From Taxillus chinensis (Eukaryota > Streptophyta > Magnoliopsida > Santalales > Loranthaceae), in the NCBI GenBank assembly GCA_023512835.1, contig CM042090.1, positions 15,488,617 to 15,552,616 on the forward strand: DNA of 64,000 nt, written 5' to 3'. This document shows, one piece after another, positions 36,751 through 48,906 of this stretch. Position 1 is the stretch's first letter; every line of letters starts with the position of its first letter. A program made the position numbers and the translations under genes. The notes under the pieces were generated by a model. It had not been told where the DNA came from. It saw nothing but the letters and a program-made list of their open reading frames with translations, and did not search any database.

Positions 36751-38760
36751 GGCCTACACATTGCAAACATAAAATGTCAAGAATCCTTGCAAGTGTGACA
36801 GCGTATGTCATGGTATGGGATAAAAGAGGTCACCTATCCCGTAAATTTTTCTATGTCACAGCTTAATTCCAGGATTAAGTAATCTATTGTCTGAATTTTG
36901 TACGTACTAAAAACAAAATCAGATAAGTTAATCAAATGTGGTAGTGGTACCCACTTATCTGTATTGTTTGAACTTAATATTTTTAAAAGTAAGTACATTT
37001 TTTAAAAAACGAATCTATAAATTAAATAAATGCGACACGTGAACAAGTAAACGGTACCACATTTGAAAAACCAAATTGATTAAGACGTGGATTGTGACCT
37101 CGGTGTTTCCCTCCAGAAGAAAAAACGTGAAAAGAAGGAAAAACCAAATCATGGATTACACAAACACATTTGGCCCCTGATTCATACAAACAACCCACCC
37201 GGCCGGAAGTACATTGGTCGGGTTTTGGGTGGGACCAAAATCAATCCAAATTGAAAACAGATGTTTTGTTGGACTTTTTAAGTTCGGACTTTGGACTATC
37301 CAATAATAATATTCACGGGTCGATTCAGTGATCAAATTTATCTTCGAATATATAATAACAAAATATAATTGAATCTTGAACCAGTGATCAAATTTGTCCA
37401 TACCATCTTAATTATATATATATATATATATAAACATCATCATAATGTTGTTGGGGGGAGAAATTAATTAATTGTTTATAATATATTTGATTGAGGTCAC
37501 CAGAGCGTTGGGACTCCAAGAACTCAAACAGGCCGTTGCTCATGGGCCTTTGGTGGAGATGGACAGAGATTGTGTGCGGTCGGTCGTGAAGGTATGATCT
37601 GTTCTGGATTGTCACGAAACAAGAGACCATGTCGGCTCTGTTCTTCCCTCCTCTTTCTTTGATTCATTCATTTGGTTCTTTTTCTCCTTAAAAGTGGGGA
37701 TTAATTAAAACCGGAGGTTGATGGATGCTCGTGGTCGGTGTGTGTACCATGTTCCAACAGTATATGTTGAGGTTTTGAAAGAAATGGATGGTTTTGATTA
37801 GGCTTCATAAAGGAAATGGGAATCTGTGCAGTTTAATATAATTAATTATAATAAGCAAATCTTGCAGAAACAGAACAGCCCTGTGGCTGTGGACAATGAA
37901 TCAGACGTCGGCAGATGCAATAATATTATTCGAGGTGTAGAGACCAAGTCGAAGATGGGAAAGGCAAAAAAAACAATAACAAACAAACAAACAAACGTAC
38001 GGTGGTTCGTCATTGTCTTCGGTCAATTCCACGACACTGTCAATTAGTTATATTAGACATTTTCGCATTGGTGATCTGTCTCATCATGATACCACTGGCT
38101 GCGACCTATGATACAACTCTAGCTAATGCGTTTAAACTTTGGTGGCGTTAAAACATTAATGGTTTAATTGGGTCGGCGGTTTCTTAGGTGAACCTTCCTG
38201 CCAGCAGCAGCAAGCATATTATATATATTGTTCTGATGTTCTTATTGCTATTGCTGTTTGGTCATGATTCATCACCACCCTTTCATTTGGTAAAACCCCA
38301 CAATCTTCTTTCCATACGCGTAACATGCAATGTGATATCAGTACTCTAGCTAGCTAGATGTAAAGGTATATATAAAGACAGAGAAGCTGAAAATTTAGGT
38401 TACAACCACACATGATTTCTCTTGATTCCCATCAGGCTTGTATCAGTCCATCAAAAGTTTCAACTAGCTAGCTAGTTCTACAAACATAAAATCCAGGTTT
38501 CTTAAAAATAAATTAAAAAAAAAGTCTCAAAGATCAAGAATAACGCAGACAGCCATCTTTTTTCCCAATCAGAAAGGATGGCCATCCAAGCTCTCTGATC
38601 AAAATCAATAAAGCACCCATATATAGCATTATACATATATATATATATATATAAAAAGAAAAAAGAAAAAGATATATGGTGAAACTCGGACCTGAACCGA
38701 CTACAGGAAAGGCGGATCGAGTCCCAACTAGTCAAGCAAGCCTCTGGTGTAAATTAATAT
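36751..38760. other. Intergenic DNA, no gene seen
   Basis: It contains (AT)n runs at 37412-37431 and 38633-38651, an (AAAC)n run near 37980-37995, and CTAGCTAGCTAG clusters at 38346-38358 and 38463-38476. Several 70-80 codon frames (37156-37401, 37412-37630, 37826-38047, 38502-38735) have no recognisable domains. The sequence is less AT-rich from 37480 to 38300, but I find no exon structure in it. Confidence 0.5.
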
Positions 38761-39030
38761 AAGTACCCATATCGCAGACATCTCTCTTCCACACGGTGGC
38801 GTCAGTCAGGCGTGCGCGTAGAGACCATGCCGGGCGGGCGGGGTGGGGTGGGGCACCGGTAAATGACAGACAAACGAGAAGTGAGCACTGCCCCGCTGAA
38901 GTGCTGTTAGCACTTCAGGAGACGCTCTTCTTCCCCACTTACATATGGGGGGCTATATAGAGGAGTAGTGAAACCAAGACAAGTGCAGCCAAACCTTTAG
39001 CCTAAAGACAAGGCAAAAGCACCCCTGGAC
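38761..39030 (+). promoter_or_regulatory. Promoter-like GC island with TATA box, no identified gene
   Basis: A sharp GC-rich island (CGGGCGGGCGGGGTGGGGTG near 38830) ends in a good TATA box, GGCTATATAGAGG at 38951-38963, suggesting transcription from about 38985 rightwards. A perfect 10-bp stem with a 3-base loop (CTGAAGTGCT-GTT-AGCACTTCAG, 38896-38918) lies upstream of the TATA box. Downstream I see no protein frame of known family; the nearest frames (39159-39428 +, 39116-39523 -) are unconvincing. It could drive a non-coding RNA or be the remnant of a lost gene. Confidence 0.35.
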
Positions 39031-40975
39031 CAAACAGCCTCATTTTAGTATTATTGTTTACATTATAATATACCGGCTAGTCCATAGATGGAGCCTTAGG
39101 GATAGAGATCTTTCCTCACCCGTCCCTCTCACTGCCGCCCGCCAGCGTAAATACATTTTTGAAAAGGAGAGATACAGTGAGATATTTGGATGGACCCATG
39201 CACTGTTTTGTTTTGTTTTTTTTTTGGTCTTGTTTTCTTAGTGCTTGCCAACAGTGGTTTTGCGAAAAAATTGCACCGTGTAACGTGGAACAAACGAATA
39301 TTATATTGATTCTATTGGATGCTCCGAATGAACCTGGGACCGGCATGATGCATCCACCTGGGTATGTACCGACTTTAGTTCCGCGTGTCGGAGAATTTGC
39401 GGGGGGGTGGTGGGTTAAAAGCACTTGATCCAATGGCTGGTGTTGAAGAAACAATGCTTGCACAAAAGATGATTTGGAGTGCATGTGGATCCACATGTTC
39501 ACCACCATTACCCCAACTAGCAACTTTAGCTCACCTCACCTCAACTCAACTCACCTCACCTCAACTCAACTCCAAGGTTAAAACTTAAAAGAAATAAATA
39601 AAGCTGACAACAAAGTCACAACGCCTGCCTTCGCACATTAATTTCAATAACATATAACATATAATAATAAAAACAAGATTTCTCGTAAAATCTATCGTTT
39701 TTTGAACCGATTCATGGTGATATTTTATTTTATTTTTTAGAAGGAGAATTTCAGACGCATGTTACGCGAGTTGTTATTAGCGTGACACAATCTTAAGTGA
39801 ATTCACCGAAAGATCATGACAGGATACATGAATCAAAACCCAATTTGAAATAATTGCCTATGAAGGGCTATGTTGAATTTAAATTGTTCTCTTTTTTTTT
39901 ATGTATGAAAATTGGTTGTTAGTCAACAATTTTTGTCATGCACGCGGAAAAGGAACAAAAATTAAATAAAATATGATTCGACTCTTTCAAATAACTCGTG
40001 TCAATTGCAATTAAAAAAATATATGATAAAGGAATGAGAGTAGGTTTGTGTGTATATAGATATAAAAAAAATGATTATTATAATAATTAAATGCGTTGTG
40101 GCTATTGAATTATTTTTCTATTTTGCGTTGAATCGTTTTCTATTGTTTTGATTTTAATGTTCTTTAAAAAGGAATAAGAGACCCCCTTAATGCATTTTTT
40201 TTTCCTCAACTGGGCTGAACCCAAGATGACACCTTCGTTCCATCTACGGCTGATCCTCCAATTTCTGTTTTAAAAATAATGTTTTGTATTAATACGATTT
40301 AATATTTAAAAGTGTTTTGAATTAGCTTTTATTTTCCTTTTAATTTTTTTATTATAAAGTCAGAAGTGTAATATTAAAAATTTGCACGGTACACATCTTT
40401 TGCAGCGCGCCATAGCCAACTCGCGCGTGTGCAGGCCTTTCTTTCCTCGACAGTTCGTCACTCTTTCGTATTCCCACGAGGCGAGCCTTTAAATACTACA
40501 TTTTATATAAGAGTTTTGCTGTGAAAATTATATTACTTTATTATAAATACTATAAATTTATTAAAATCATTAAATAAGCTCTCCATTTTTTTTAAATATT
40601 AAAAATAAATTCTTTTTTCAAAATATTCTTTATTTTATCACTACATTATGATTTTACTTATTTTACAATTTCAACTCCATCACTCATATCTATTTTATTT
40701 TTATTTTTAATTAAATTAATAATTATTTTATTTCATTTTAACCTTTTAATATTTTTATATTAATATATGTGAAAGAATGAAGAATGATGAGAGATAAAAA
40801 AAATATTATAATATTACTGAAGAGTTACTTTCTTACTCTTTACAAAAAAATAGGTTTTTTTATCTCTAAATATGTAGAAAGTAAAAAATATAATATTATT
40901 TAACTCTCTAATTGTAAATAATAAAAAGCCTCTTAGAATTACTTTTACATTTTTAACTTGCAACGGTGACTTTTC
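39031..40975. other. Intergenic DNA with a 20-bp minisatellite
   Basis: 39120-39600 has intermediate GC and frames on both strands (135 codons - and 89 codons +) with no recognisable domain. A two-copy 20-bp direct repeat CTCACCTCACCTCAACTCAA is at about 39532-39573. The rest is AT-rich. The part 40480-40940 looks like another AT-rich MITE, but the flanking triplets do not match. Confidence 0.5.
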
Positions 40976-40978
40976 GAT

Positions 40979-41432
40979 AATGATGAACCGTTATATATTT
41001 ACTATTTATATAATATTATTTTATATTATTTTTCTATTCTTTTTATTCAATATATTGTTGGGTCACTTACATCTTCATCCCTCCCTCAATATGTTACTGT
41101 CACCTTGTCTCCCTCACCCCTTCTCCAATGTCACCCTCTCCCTCGTCCACCTCCCCTGCCATACATGGCTTTGTCGTGGCTAAGGCCTATGCTACCATCT
41201 TCAAAAATGACGAGTTGATATATATTTACTCTCTATATAATATTATATTATTTCATACTATTTTTTTCTTCTCTTTCCTTTATTCAATCGTTGGAACGCC
41301 TACATCCTCTATCCCTCAGCAAGTTATTGCCACTTTGTCTCCCTTAACCCCTCTGTGATGTCACCCTCTCTCTCGTAAACTTCTCCCGCATCCATAGCCT
41401 TGTCGGGCTCTAGCTTACGCCACCATCTTTGC
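40979..41432. repeat. Tandem duplication, ~227-bp unit
   Basis: Copy 1 (40979-41204) and copy 2 (41205-41432) match along their length. Each has an AT-rich first half with TATATTTACT and TATAATATTA and a pyrimidine-rich second half with shared runs such as TTGTCTCCCT and TGTCACCCTCTC. The copies differ by many substitutions, so the event is old. The CT-rich halves give short frames in both copies, but stops differ between copies and no protein family is evident. Confidence 0.8.
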
Positions 41433-43876
41433 CTACTCTCCACCCCCAAGATCCGAGAAACTTGTTGGTTCTGATGTATAGATATTGGTTTCGCATGCAA
41501 TGGGGATGGGGGGCACCTATGGGTGCTTTTCAACTGTGGCACTGGACTCCAAATTTGTAGGATACATTAGAAAATAAACAAATTTATTTTAATAAAGCTA
41601 AAGATAATTCAAAAATTATTGTTGAAATGTAGGTTAAAAAAATAGTTCTCTGTAAAAAAAATTACATATGTGAAGATAATTTAAAGAGTGTTATTGGATA
41701 TGCTATTACACTTTAACTAGTGATAATAACGAAGCGGGTTGGAAATGAGTCATTCTTATTTTGAACCCGTCCAATCTACGAACACCTTATCCAAAACACA
41801 CCCAAGCCCATTTACATCAACCTAAAACCCATCCTAATATGGGTGGGATGGGGTGAGTACTTGGTATGACCCGCGATATTACTATTCATATACGTCACGG
41901 ACTCACAAGACGAGTCACCCCTACTTCAAATCCTTTTAAAATTCTTAACGGGTCAAACAAACCAATTTCAAATTTATTCTGAATCGATTATAACAATCTC
42001 AAATCCGCCCAATAGGATTGTGTGAAATTAAGTATCCGATATAACTCATCATATTGTTATTCTTAATTTTAACTCATGTAAAAAAACTTGCACACCATTT
42101 GTGAGTTTAGTATTTATCACGAAAATTCTTTTCCTACATTTGACAAGGGCTGAATATTTTTTTTTGAAATGTAAAAACAATTTTGATAAAGCTCATGAGC
42201 TACAAAACAAATAAATTTGTGTATTAAAGTTATCTGAATGAGCCAAGTTTAATAAGCTCACGAATCAATATCCTAAAATATTGTTCAAATGCAAAGGTGT
42301 ACTCAAATATAATAGTTGTTTAAATATTTTACATACAAATAAACCAGTAATGCTATGTGTAGTGCGCCAGATTTGGCATTATGCTTGTAAAAATGGTGAG
42401 TAATTTTTAATTTAAATTTAGTAAAAGTTTAAAAAATTATGAATTCCGTAATGTTTTATTTTTATTTTTTAAACATAAATTTAATTCTGGCATGAATTTA
42501 AATAATTTTTTAATTTTTTTATATTTTATTACTTGAATTCACTAAATTTTAATTTTAAAAAAAATTATTAGAACAAATTATTAAAAATATATTATTTTTA
42601 AAACACATTTTTTCTACCAAATAAAAATTATTTTTAAATTACAATATAACATAAACTTCAGTAAAATACAAAAGCAACAAACATAAATTAAAACTCATAA
42701 CAAAAATGTCTTGTCGAATGAATAAGAGTTGTTCAATAAAAGCTCACTTGTTTAAGTTTGTTAACCAAGTTTTATTACCATGAATTATTTTTCTATATTT
42801 AAAGGGATCATTTGATATGTATTTTAATTTTTTTGTTTTGGTTATCATAATTTAAATTTTGGTTGGAAGTGAAGTTTAAATTTTAAATCAAATTATGTTT
42901 TGTAGGCAAAAAATGTGTTTTAAATTGCATGTGTTTTCTTTAAATTAAGTCCCTCGAAAATTACAATAAAAATAAAATATGATGAGACAATATAAGAAAG
43001 TAGATAAAAGAATAAAATTAAAATTAATTTGATTTTCCCGTCAATAAATAAATAAATATAAAAGCCGTTTCAATTAAAATTACTTTTAAAAATAATTACT
43101 TTATTCATATCAAATTATTACTTTATTCAAGCATAATATATCAAATAGCTTTTAAATTTTAAAATCTATTTTATTGTATTTTTATTTTGACGTTGACTTT
43201 TCCATTGACGTTGCCTGTCTATATCTTCTTGGGGTAGCCGTGTAGGGCTAAAAGAGGCGTATGACTTGTGAAATCGTCAAAACAATTATATTTGATTTTT
43301 TGTTGTTATATTTGATAACAAAATTATTTTCAAAAAAATAAATGTAAATAAATTTATAAACACTCATACATACTTTTAAAATTATTAAAATTATTAATTC
43401 AAAAATAATTTTATCTTAAAAACTAATATTGCGCTACCAACCAAGCTTTGAATCGCTGGAATGATAACGTTCTTTTTTTGAAAAAAAAAAAAAAAAAAGT
43501 CTATGGCCAATATGGATAAGAATATGGATTGGCTTCAGCCTTCGAGCCTTCAATTGGGTTAGGAAGAAATTATAAACTCCGCCGTAAAACTTCCACGATA
43601 TTTCTATCACCGATGGATTAGTTGAAAGCTTGAAAGATGGTTTTAGCACCATCAGGCATCAGCTAATATGAAAGGCATAAACATAAACTCTGGCAATTTT
43701 ACACTACTCTACTCATTGAAGTCCGCGATCCAAATATGTCTGTATCGCAAGTCTTTCACTTTTGGGTAAGAGTGCATGTTTCTAGGTCGGTTTTCATATA
43801 TATTGAAAAAAAAAAAAGTCATATAAAATTGTTTCATGACTTTTTAAAAAAGTTGTAAAATGATAAAATTATTTTC
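41433..43876. other. AT-rich intergenic DNA, no gene seen
   Basis: No supported gene. Low-complexity sequence with A/T runs, including a poly-A run at 43481-43498. A 72-codon - strand frame (43434-43652) lacks recognisable features. Confidence 0.55.
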
Positions 43877-44096
43877 AATATTTAACTTTTTTTATAATAT
43901 TTATACATTATTTTTTAATATATTAAAAATTACTATTCACTCCTATAATTATTAAATTATATTTAAAATTTATCTCTCATTAGATTCTTAATATTTAACT
44001 TTTTTTATAATATTTATACGGTGTTTCCAATGTATTAAAAATTACTATTCACTCCTACAATTACTAAATTATATTTAAAATTTATCTCTCACTTCC
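43877..44096. repeat. Tandem duplication, ~111-bp unit
   Basis: Copy 1 (43877-43985) and copy 2 (43988-44096) share AATATTTAACTTTTTTTATA, ATTAAAAATTACTATTCACT and AAATTATATTTAAAATTTAT in the same order with few mismatches. Copy identity is high over most of the unit, so this is a more recent duplication than the others in the window. Confidence 0.85.
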
Positions 44097-47000
44097 CTCT
44101 GTTGCGTTTCTTATAACATTAACTTTTATTTTATATTTAAATTATAAAAAATTATTATTAAATAAAATAAGTAATATTAAATATTATTTTAATGATATAG
44201 ATGATAGTGTATAAAATTTATTGTGATATATATTTGTATAAAAAAGCAAAAAAATAGTTTAAAATTATAAATTTAAAGAAACTTATTGAAAAACTATTAT
44301 GAGTGTTCTACCTCATGTGTTTGATGTATGGTGAATTTATTTTTTTAATAAAATTATTTTTAAAAATTATGAACTGAGATAAATTTTTATTATTCATAAC
44401 TAATTTTAAAATTTTTGAATTTATTATTTTTAAAACTAATATTATCCTGTCAAATACTCTCTCAACAATAACCATAAAAACATTCAAAATTTGATTTAAA
44501 GTAAACAAAGATAATTCGCATTAGAATTACTATTATGGATTAAGTACAAGTTTAATTCAAAATTTAAATTTGTTAGATTTTCTTTCCTAAAAGAAAGAAA
44601 AATTTGAATCCGTGGGTTGCATTGCATAAATGAGTGAACATCCACACACATGACACAACCAAGCAGATAAAATAATAAATAAACAAATAAATAAAAACCC
44701 GCTATGCCAAAAAGGGAAATAAGAATCCGCCTATATGAGAAATTGAGTAATGTTGCTCAAACATTAAAACATTAGTTAATGAAGAAAATATTTAGATATT
44801 CTATTTAAATAAACATTGGTTTAAACATGTGAATGAATTTTTTTTTTAAATTTACATGCATTTATATATTAACCACATATAACTATAAAGTATTCTCCAA
44901 ATACATATTTTAATTAAAATTTTTAATCAATTATGATTTTTACTTCATTTGTTTTTTAATTTATAACATCAATAAAATAAAAATAATAATTTATTAATTT
45001 TTTAAATTAAAATATATATTTTAAACATACTTTAATATTTAAATATTTAATTTATGTATATATAATTTAAAAAAACAATCGTGCATTCTTCCGAAATTTA
45101 ATCCTTTCAGAATTAGAAATTCACACGTACATAGTGGGTAGGACAAATGCAGGTCTAAATGCATTTCAAGCAAGAAAAGCATTTCAATTGAGCTGAAGCC
45201 TACACAATCACTAATTCACTATTTCGCCAAGAGATATGGGCTGAGGTTTTTAAGATTTATCCTACTTTTTTTTTGCCCTCCAAAAAAGCAGGTCTAAGGC
45301 GATGAATCTAATAAGTCATTGAAATTTATTTATCAAACCTCATTTTGGTTACTTTTTTAAGACTATAATAAAAGAGTACGGCGCTTTAGAATTTTAAGAA
45401 TTTATAAATAGCCACAAACATATCGAATATATAAAATAAAAAATAGGGCATGTACAAATTTTTTCCTCCCTTCGAACACTACTATATGTGTATCCTACAA
45501 TTTATATTATTTATATGCTTCTGTTACTTTTTTCTTTTTACATTTCATAAATTCTTATAAAAATTCCTATTGCAATTTCCATTCTTGTAGCACACTGTGG
45601 CTGATGACCATCCCAGACGGCCAGACGAGGCAAATACAGTAGAAGCATCATGCCATACACCCTAAAATCAAATATTTAAATTACATCAACTGTTAAATCA
45701 ACACCATTTACTTCAACAAATAGGCACACGCTTGAAAACTAGGGTGGTGATATTTTAATACTTAAACAACTCTATTTTGGCCCCAATATAAGATGTAGTT
45801 GAATTTGGTTCAAAAACCAGGGGGGCTGTTTTGACATAAAGTCAGCACGTAATTGAATTTCCTCGACGAACCAAACAAGGGGCTGATATGGGTATGGAAA
45901 CAAACTCATTGGTGGGGTGCGAAACAAGCCAAAATAAGGGGGTGCATTTAAATATAAAACACTATACACATGGACTTAATAAACCAGCATATGTTTTTTT
46001 GATCAGTGCACATATGCACGACACCCCAAGCATGATTAACAATCAAGCCAACAACAGGTTTATAGAGCATTAAAGCAATGACATAGATGACCTAAAAAAT
46101 ACAACATTGAATCCAAACCCTGAGTGGGCTAACACAAAGATTCAAGCACATGATTAAATAGATAAGTGACACCCTGAACACCATATCCCAATGACAACCA
46201 AAATTTCATATAAACTCACAAAATAAAATTTTAATATTAAGATGAATAGCTAGACCACAACCACTTAAACTATATCCATAGAAACAATTAGCATTTAATG
46301 TATAAACCATCATCCCATATCCAAACAAATAAATAAATGTAAGGAACAAGTTTCATATAGAGGTCCATGTTTGGGTCGGGTATTTTTTTATTGTAACTAG
46401 GCTTAGTTTGAAGTTTGAGACGCCAAATGATGATTTTTGAAATTTTTGTGGATTTAAATTAAATTATTATGATTATTGGAATAAAAATAAATATAAAAGA
46501 AGAAGAAGAGACCGTGCGTACTTGTCTTTCATGTTCTAGTGCGTAGTGAAGGAGAAATAAGAGACGATCGAGGATTCTAGTAGTTTGGAATTATTCAACC
46601 ATCAAGGTTTACTCCATATAGGTGGTTTTATCTTCATACGCTAATTAATTGGATGTTCGTGTATAAATTGTGTGAAAATTAGGTATATGTGACAAATTTT
46701 TTGAGATTTTACATATTGAGGTTATATGATAAACTTAAGGATATAATGCTATTCTTGAATAATGTTTATGGTATTTAATGTAAATTTCATATAAAACAAC
46801 CAATTGAATTAAATGATATATGTGAAATAACAATTGAGACGAGTTTTTTTGGTTATAATCTTTAATTTTTGGTTAAAATTAATATAAGATATGTTTTTAT
46901 GATATATGGGATCATGGTTAGATGTCATTTGATTCGTGTGTTGTATTATATTTGCTGAAATTGAGTGTTAGTGGTATAAGATCAGACATATTGAGTGTTG

Positions 47001-48235
47001 AAGTGATGTATGTGAAAATGGGTGAAAAGTATAAAAAAGAAAAGTTATATCATAAGGCCGCAACCATTGTAGGTGACCACTCGTGTAAAGTGGCGTGGTT
47101 GCAGTGGTGCACTACTAGCATCAAAATAGAGCTGCAGAAAAATAAAAATATAAGAAATACAAAAAAATTAGAAATATTTAAGAAAATATTGATGTGACAT
47201 GTTGCGTGTCATTTTGTTTATGAAATTTTATTCATATCCAACACTAGATAGTTAAACTATAGTACAATGTTGAAGGGGAATTTCTTAAGATTACTCATAT
47301 TCTTTTCAATAATCATTACTTATAGTAATAAAAACCTATTATAGTGGTAAACTATTTATTTCAAGTAGTTGTGATCTTATAAAGAACATGAAATATCTTG
47401 TTCACATATCATTGAATATAGTAATAGAAATACGGTAATAATAAGTTGCAATACAAAAGCATATAAACTATAAAACCAAGATGAAGTGAATCGTTGAACA
47501 ACAAGACTTGCACGCAATAGCTCAATGAGAGGAGATCTCATTATAATAATACACTTATTATAATTTTTATCACCCTTTAACCAAATCGATGATAAGTATT
47601 TAATAGATATACCTAATCTTATATAGTTGTTTATCATTATTTTAAAAAAGATAATACAACAAAATATATAAGATTAGGAATATATAGTTAAATGGTAATA
47701 TGACATGATACTCACTATTAAATAAAATATATTATTAAGTAATCATATTAATTTGACAGTAAGTATCATCTGACATCACAAATTCAATGGTTTTGAAGCA
47801 TTATCTTTTTCTTTTTTAATAATGATAAAAAACCATATAAGATTATGAGAAATAATAATGTGTGAGGTTATAAAAAAGATGAAACAATACTTGGGCAGTG
47901 ACCTAAAAAATTAATCTTAAGCTAGTTTGATAGGATGTTATTATTTTTAAAAATAAATTTATTTTAAAAAATTATATGTCTAAATAATTTTAAAATACTC
48001 ACAAGTTATGAATTCATTTGAATACATAATTTTTAAAAATAATTAAAAGTATATCGAGTCCACCCCATCTTGGTCTTGGCACAGGCAAATTCAGGTATTT
48101 ATGTATGATGCTGCTGCAATACAAATGCAGTGATGCACCTCACGCGCAGTAAAAGAAATCTAAAAACAATATTGATGATAATAAATTAATAATATCGGTA
48201 TTAATGACCAAATACAGGGCCATTTTCGTCAGACG
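44097..48235. other. AT-rich intergenic DNA, no gene seen
   Basis: Mainly AT-rich DNA. 45590-46080 has intermediate GC with runs such as GGGGGGCTG and AAGGGGGTGCA and may be an old retroelement LTR fragment, but no structure supports a call. The + strand frame of 91 codons at 46922-47197 has a mixed composition (it includes SCKVAWLQWCTTSIKIELQ) but no family that I recognise and no exon neighbours; I treat it as doubtful. Confidence 0.5.
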
Positions 48236-48239
48236 GAAT

Positions 48240-48490
48240 ATGGCACGATATAAATATAACCTCTTCCCTGCGAATTCGCCACACCCAAACCCTAGCCCTA
48301 GAAATGTCGTCGCCGTCCGCCCCCAACCTACGCCTAGGGCAGCGGATCTAACCTGACACCTACGTCGCCGATACCTACGCCTCCATCCACGTCCTCGTGT
48401 TTTCATTCGAGGCATTTGGTCCGCATGATTCGATCCCTGCTGTTTTCATGCTCAGTGTCTTCAAAACCTCTCGCGTGGTTGTTTGATTAC
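48240..48490 (+). pseudogene. Truncated gene start: TATA box, telo-box leader and stop-interrupted frame
   Basis: GATATAAATATAAC at 48247-48260 is a good TATA box. The following leader carries AAACCCTAGCCCTAGA (about 48287-48302), a telo-box-like element typical of translation-related and other growth-linked plant genes, and leads directly to ATG at 48304. The frame encodes MSSPSAPNLRLGQRI and then a TAA at 48349-48351. The same frame then reads on for 44 codons (PDTYVADTYASIHVLVFSFE and onward) to a TGA at 48484-48486. Promoter architecture, start context and GC-rich codons look genuine, but the early stop and lack of a recognisable downstream exon suggest a decayed or truncated gene copy. 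I do not recognise the protein. Confidence 0.4.
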
Positions 48491-48906
48491 TCAACCCTCA
48501 TCGCTACACTCGTACGGGTGATAACGAGTACAACGTATATTGTCGATTGTCATGATTTATTACTCCTGATCGAAAATTACATTGCTAATGTTTCTTTACG
48601 AATGGTATTACTATCTGTGTCAAACTTGAGCAATTCATGATTTTGTATGCAACGTTGTGGGTTTTTTTCTTTTTGTGGGAACAATTTTATGACCAGGGTT
48701 TTGTGTCGAATGCTCTAATCTTTGAGTGAATGGGTGAGCGACGATACGTGCACTGGGATCTGAGAATAGTGATGAAAACTCCATCATAGAAAGCTTTATT
48801 TTTTATTTTTTATTATAAATTTCAATCATTCAGTTAGTTTCCCTTTATCCTGTGTTTTTTTCGGTGCTCATCTGGTTATTACTACTTTTTTTTTTCTTTC
48901 TTTACA

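Noticed and set aside
39116..39523. 135-codon - strand frame and overlapping 89-codon + frame
   Set aside because: Neither has a recognisable domain, splice context or start context, and both include homopolymer-encoded residues.
40480..40950. Third AT-rich MITE with GAG-type ends
   Set aside because: The flanking triplets are TAA on the left and TTA on the right, so they are not a direct duplication, and the inverted repeats are weak.
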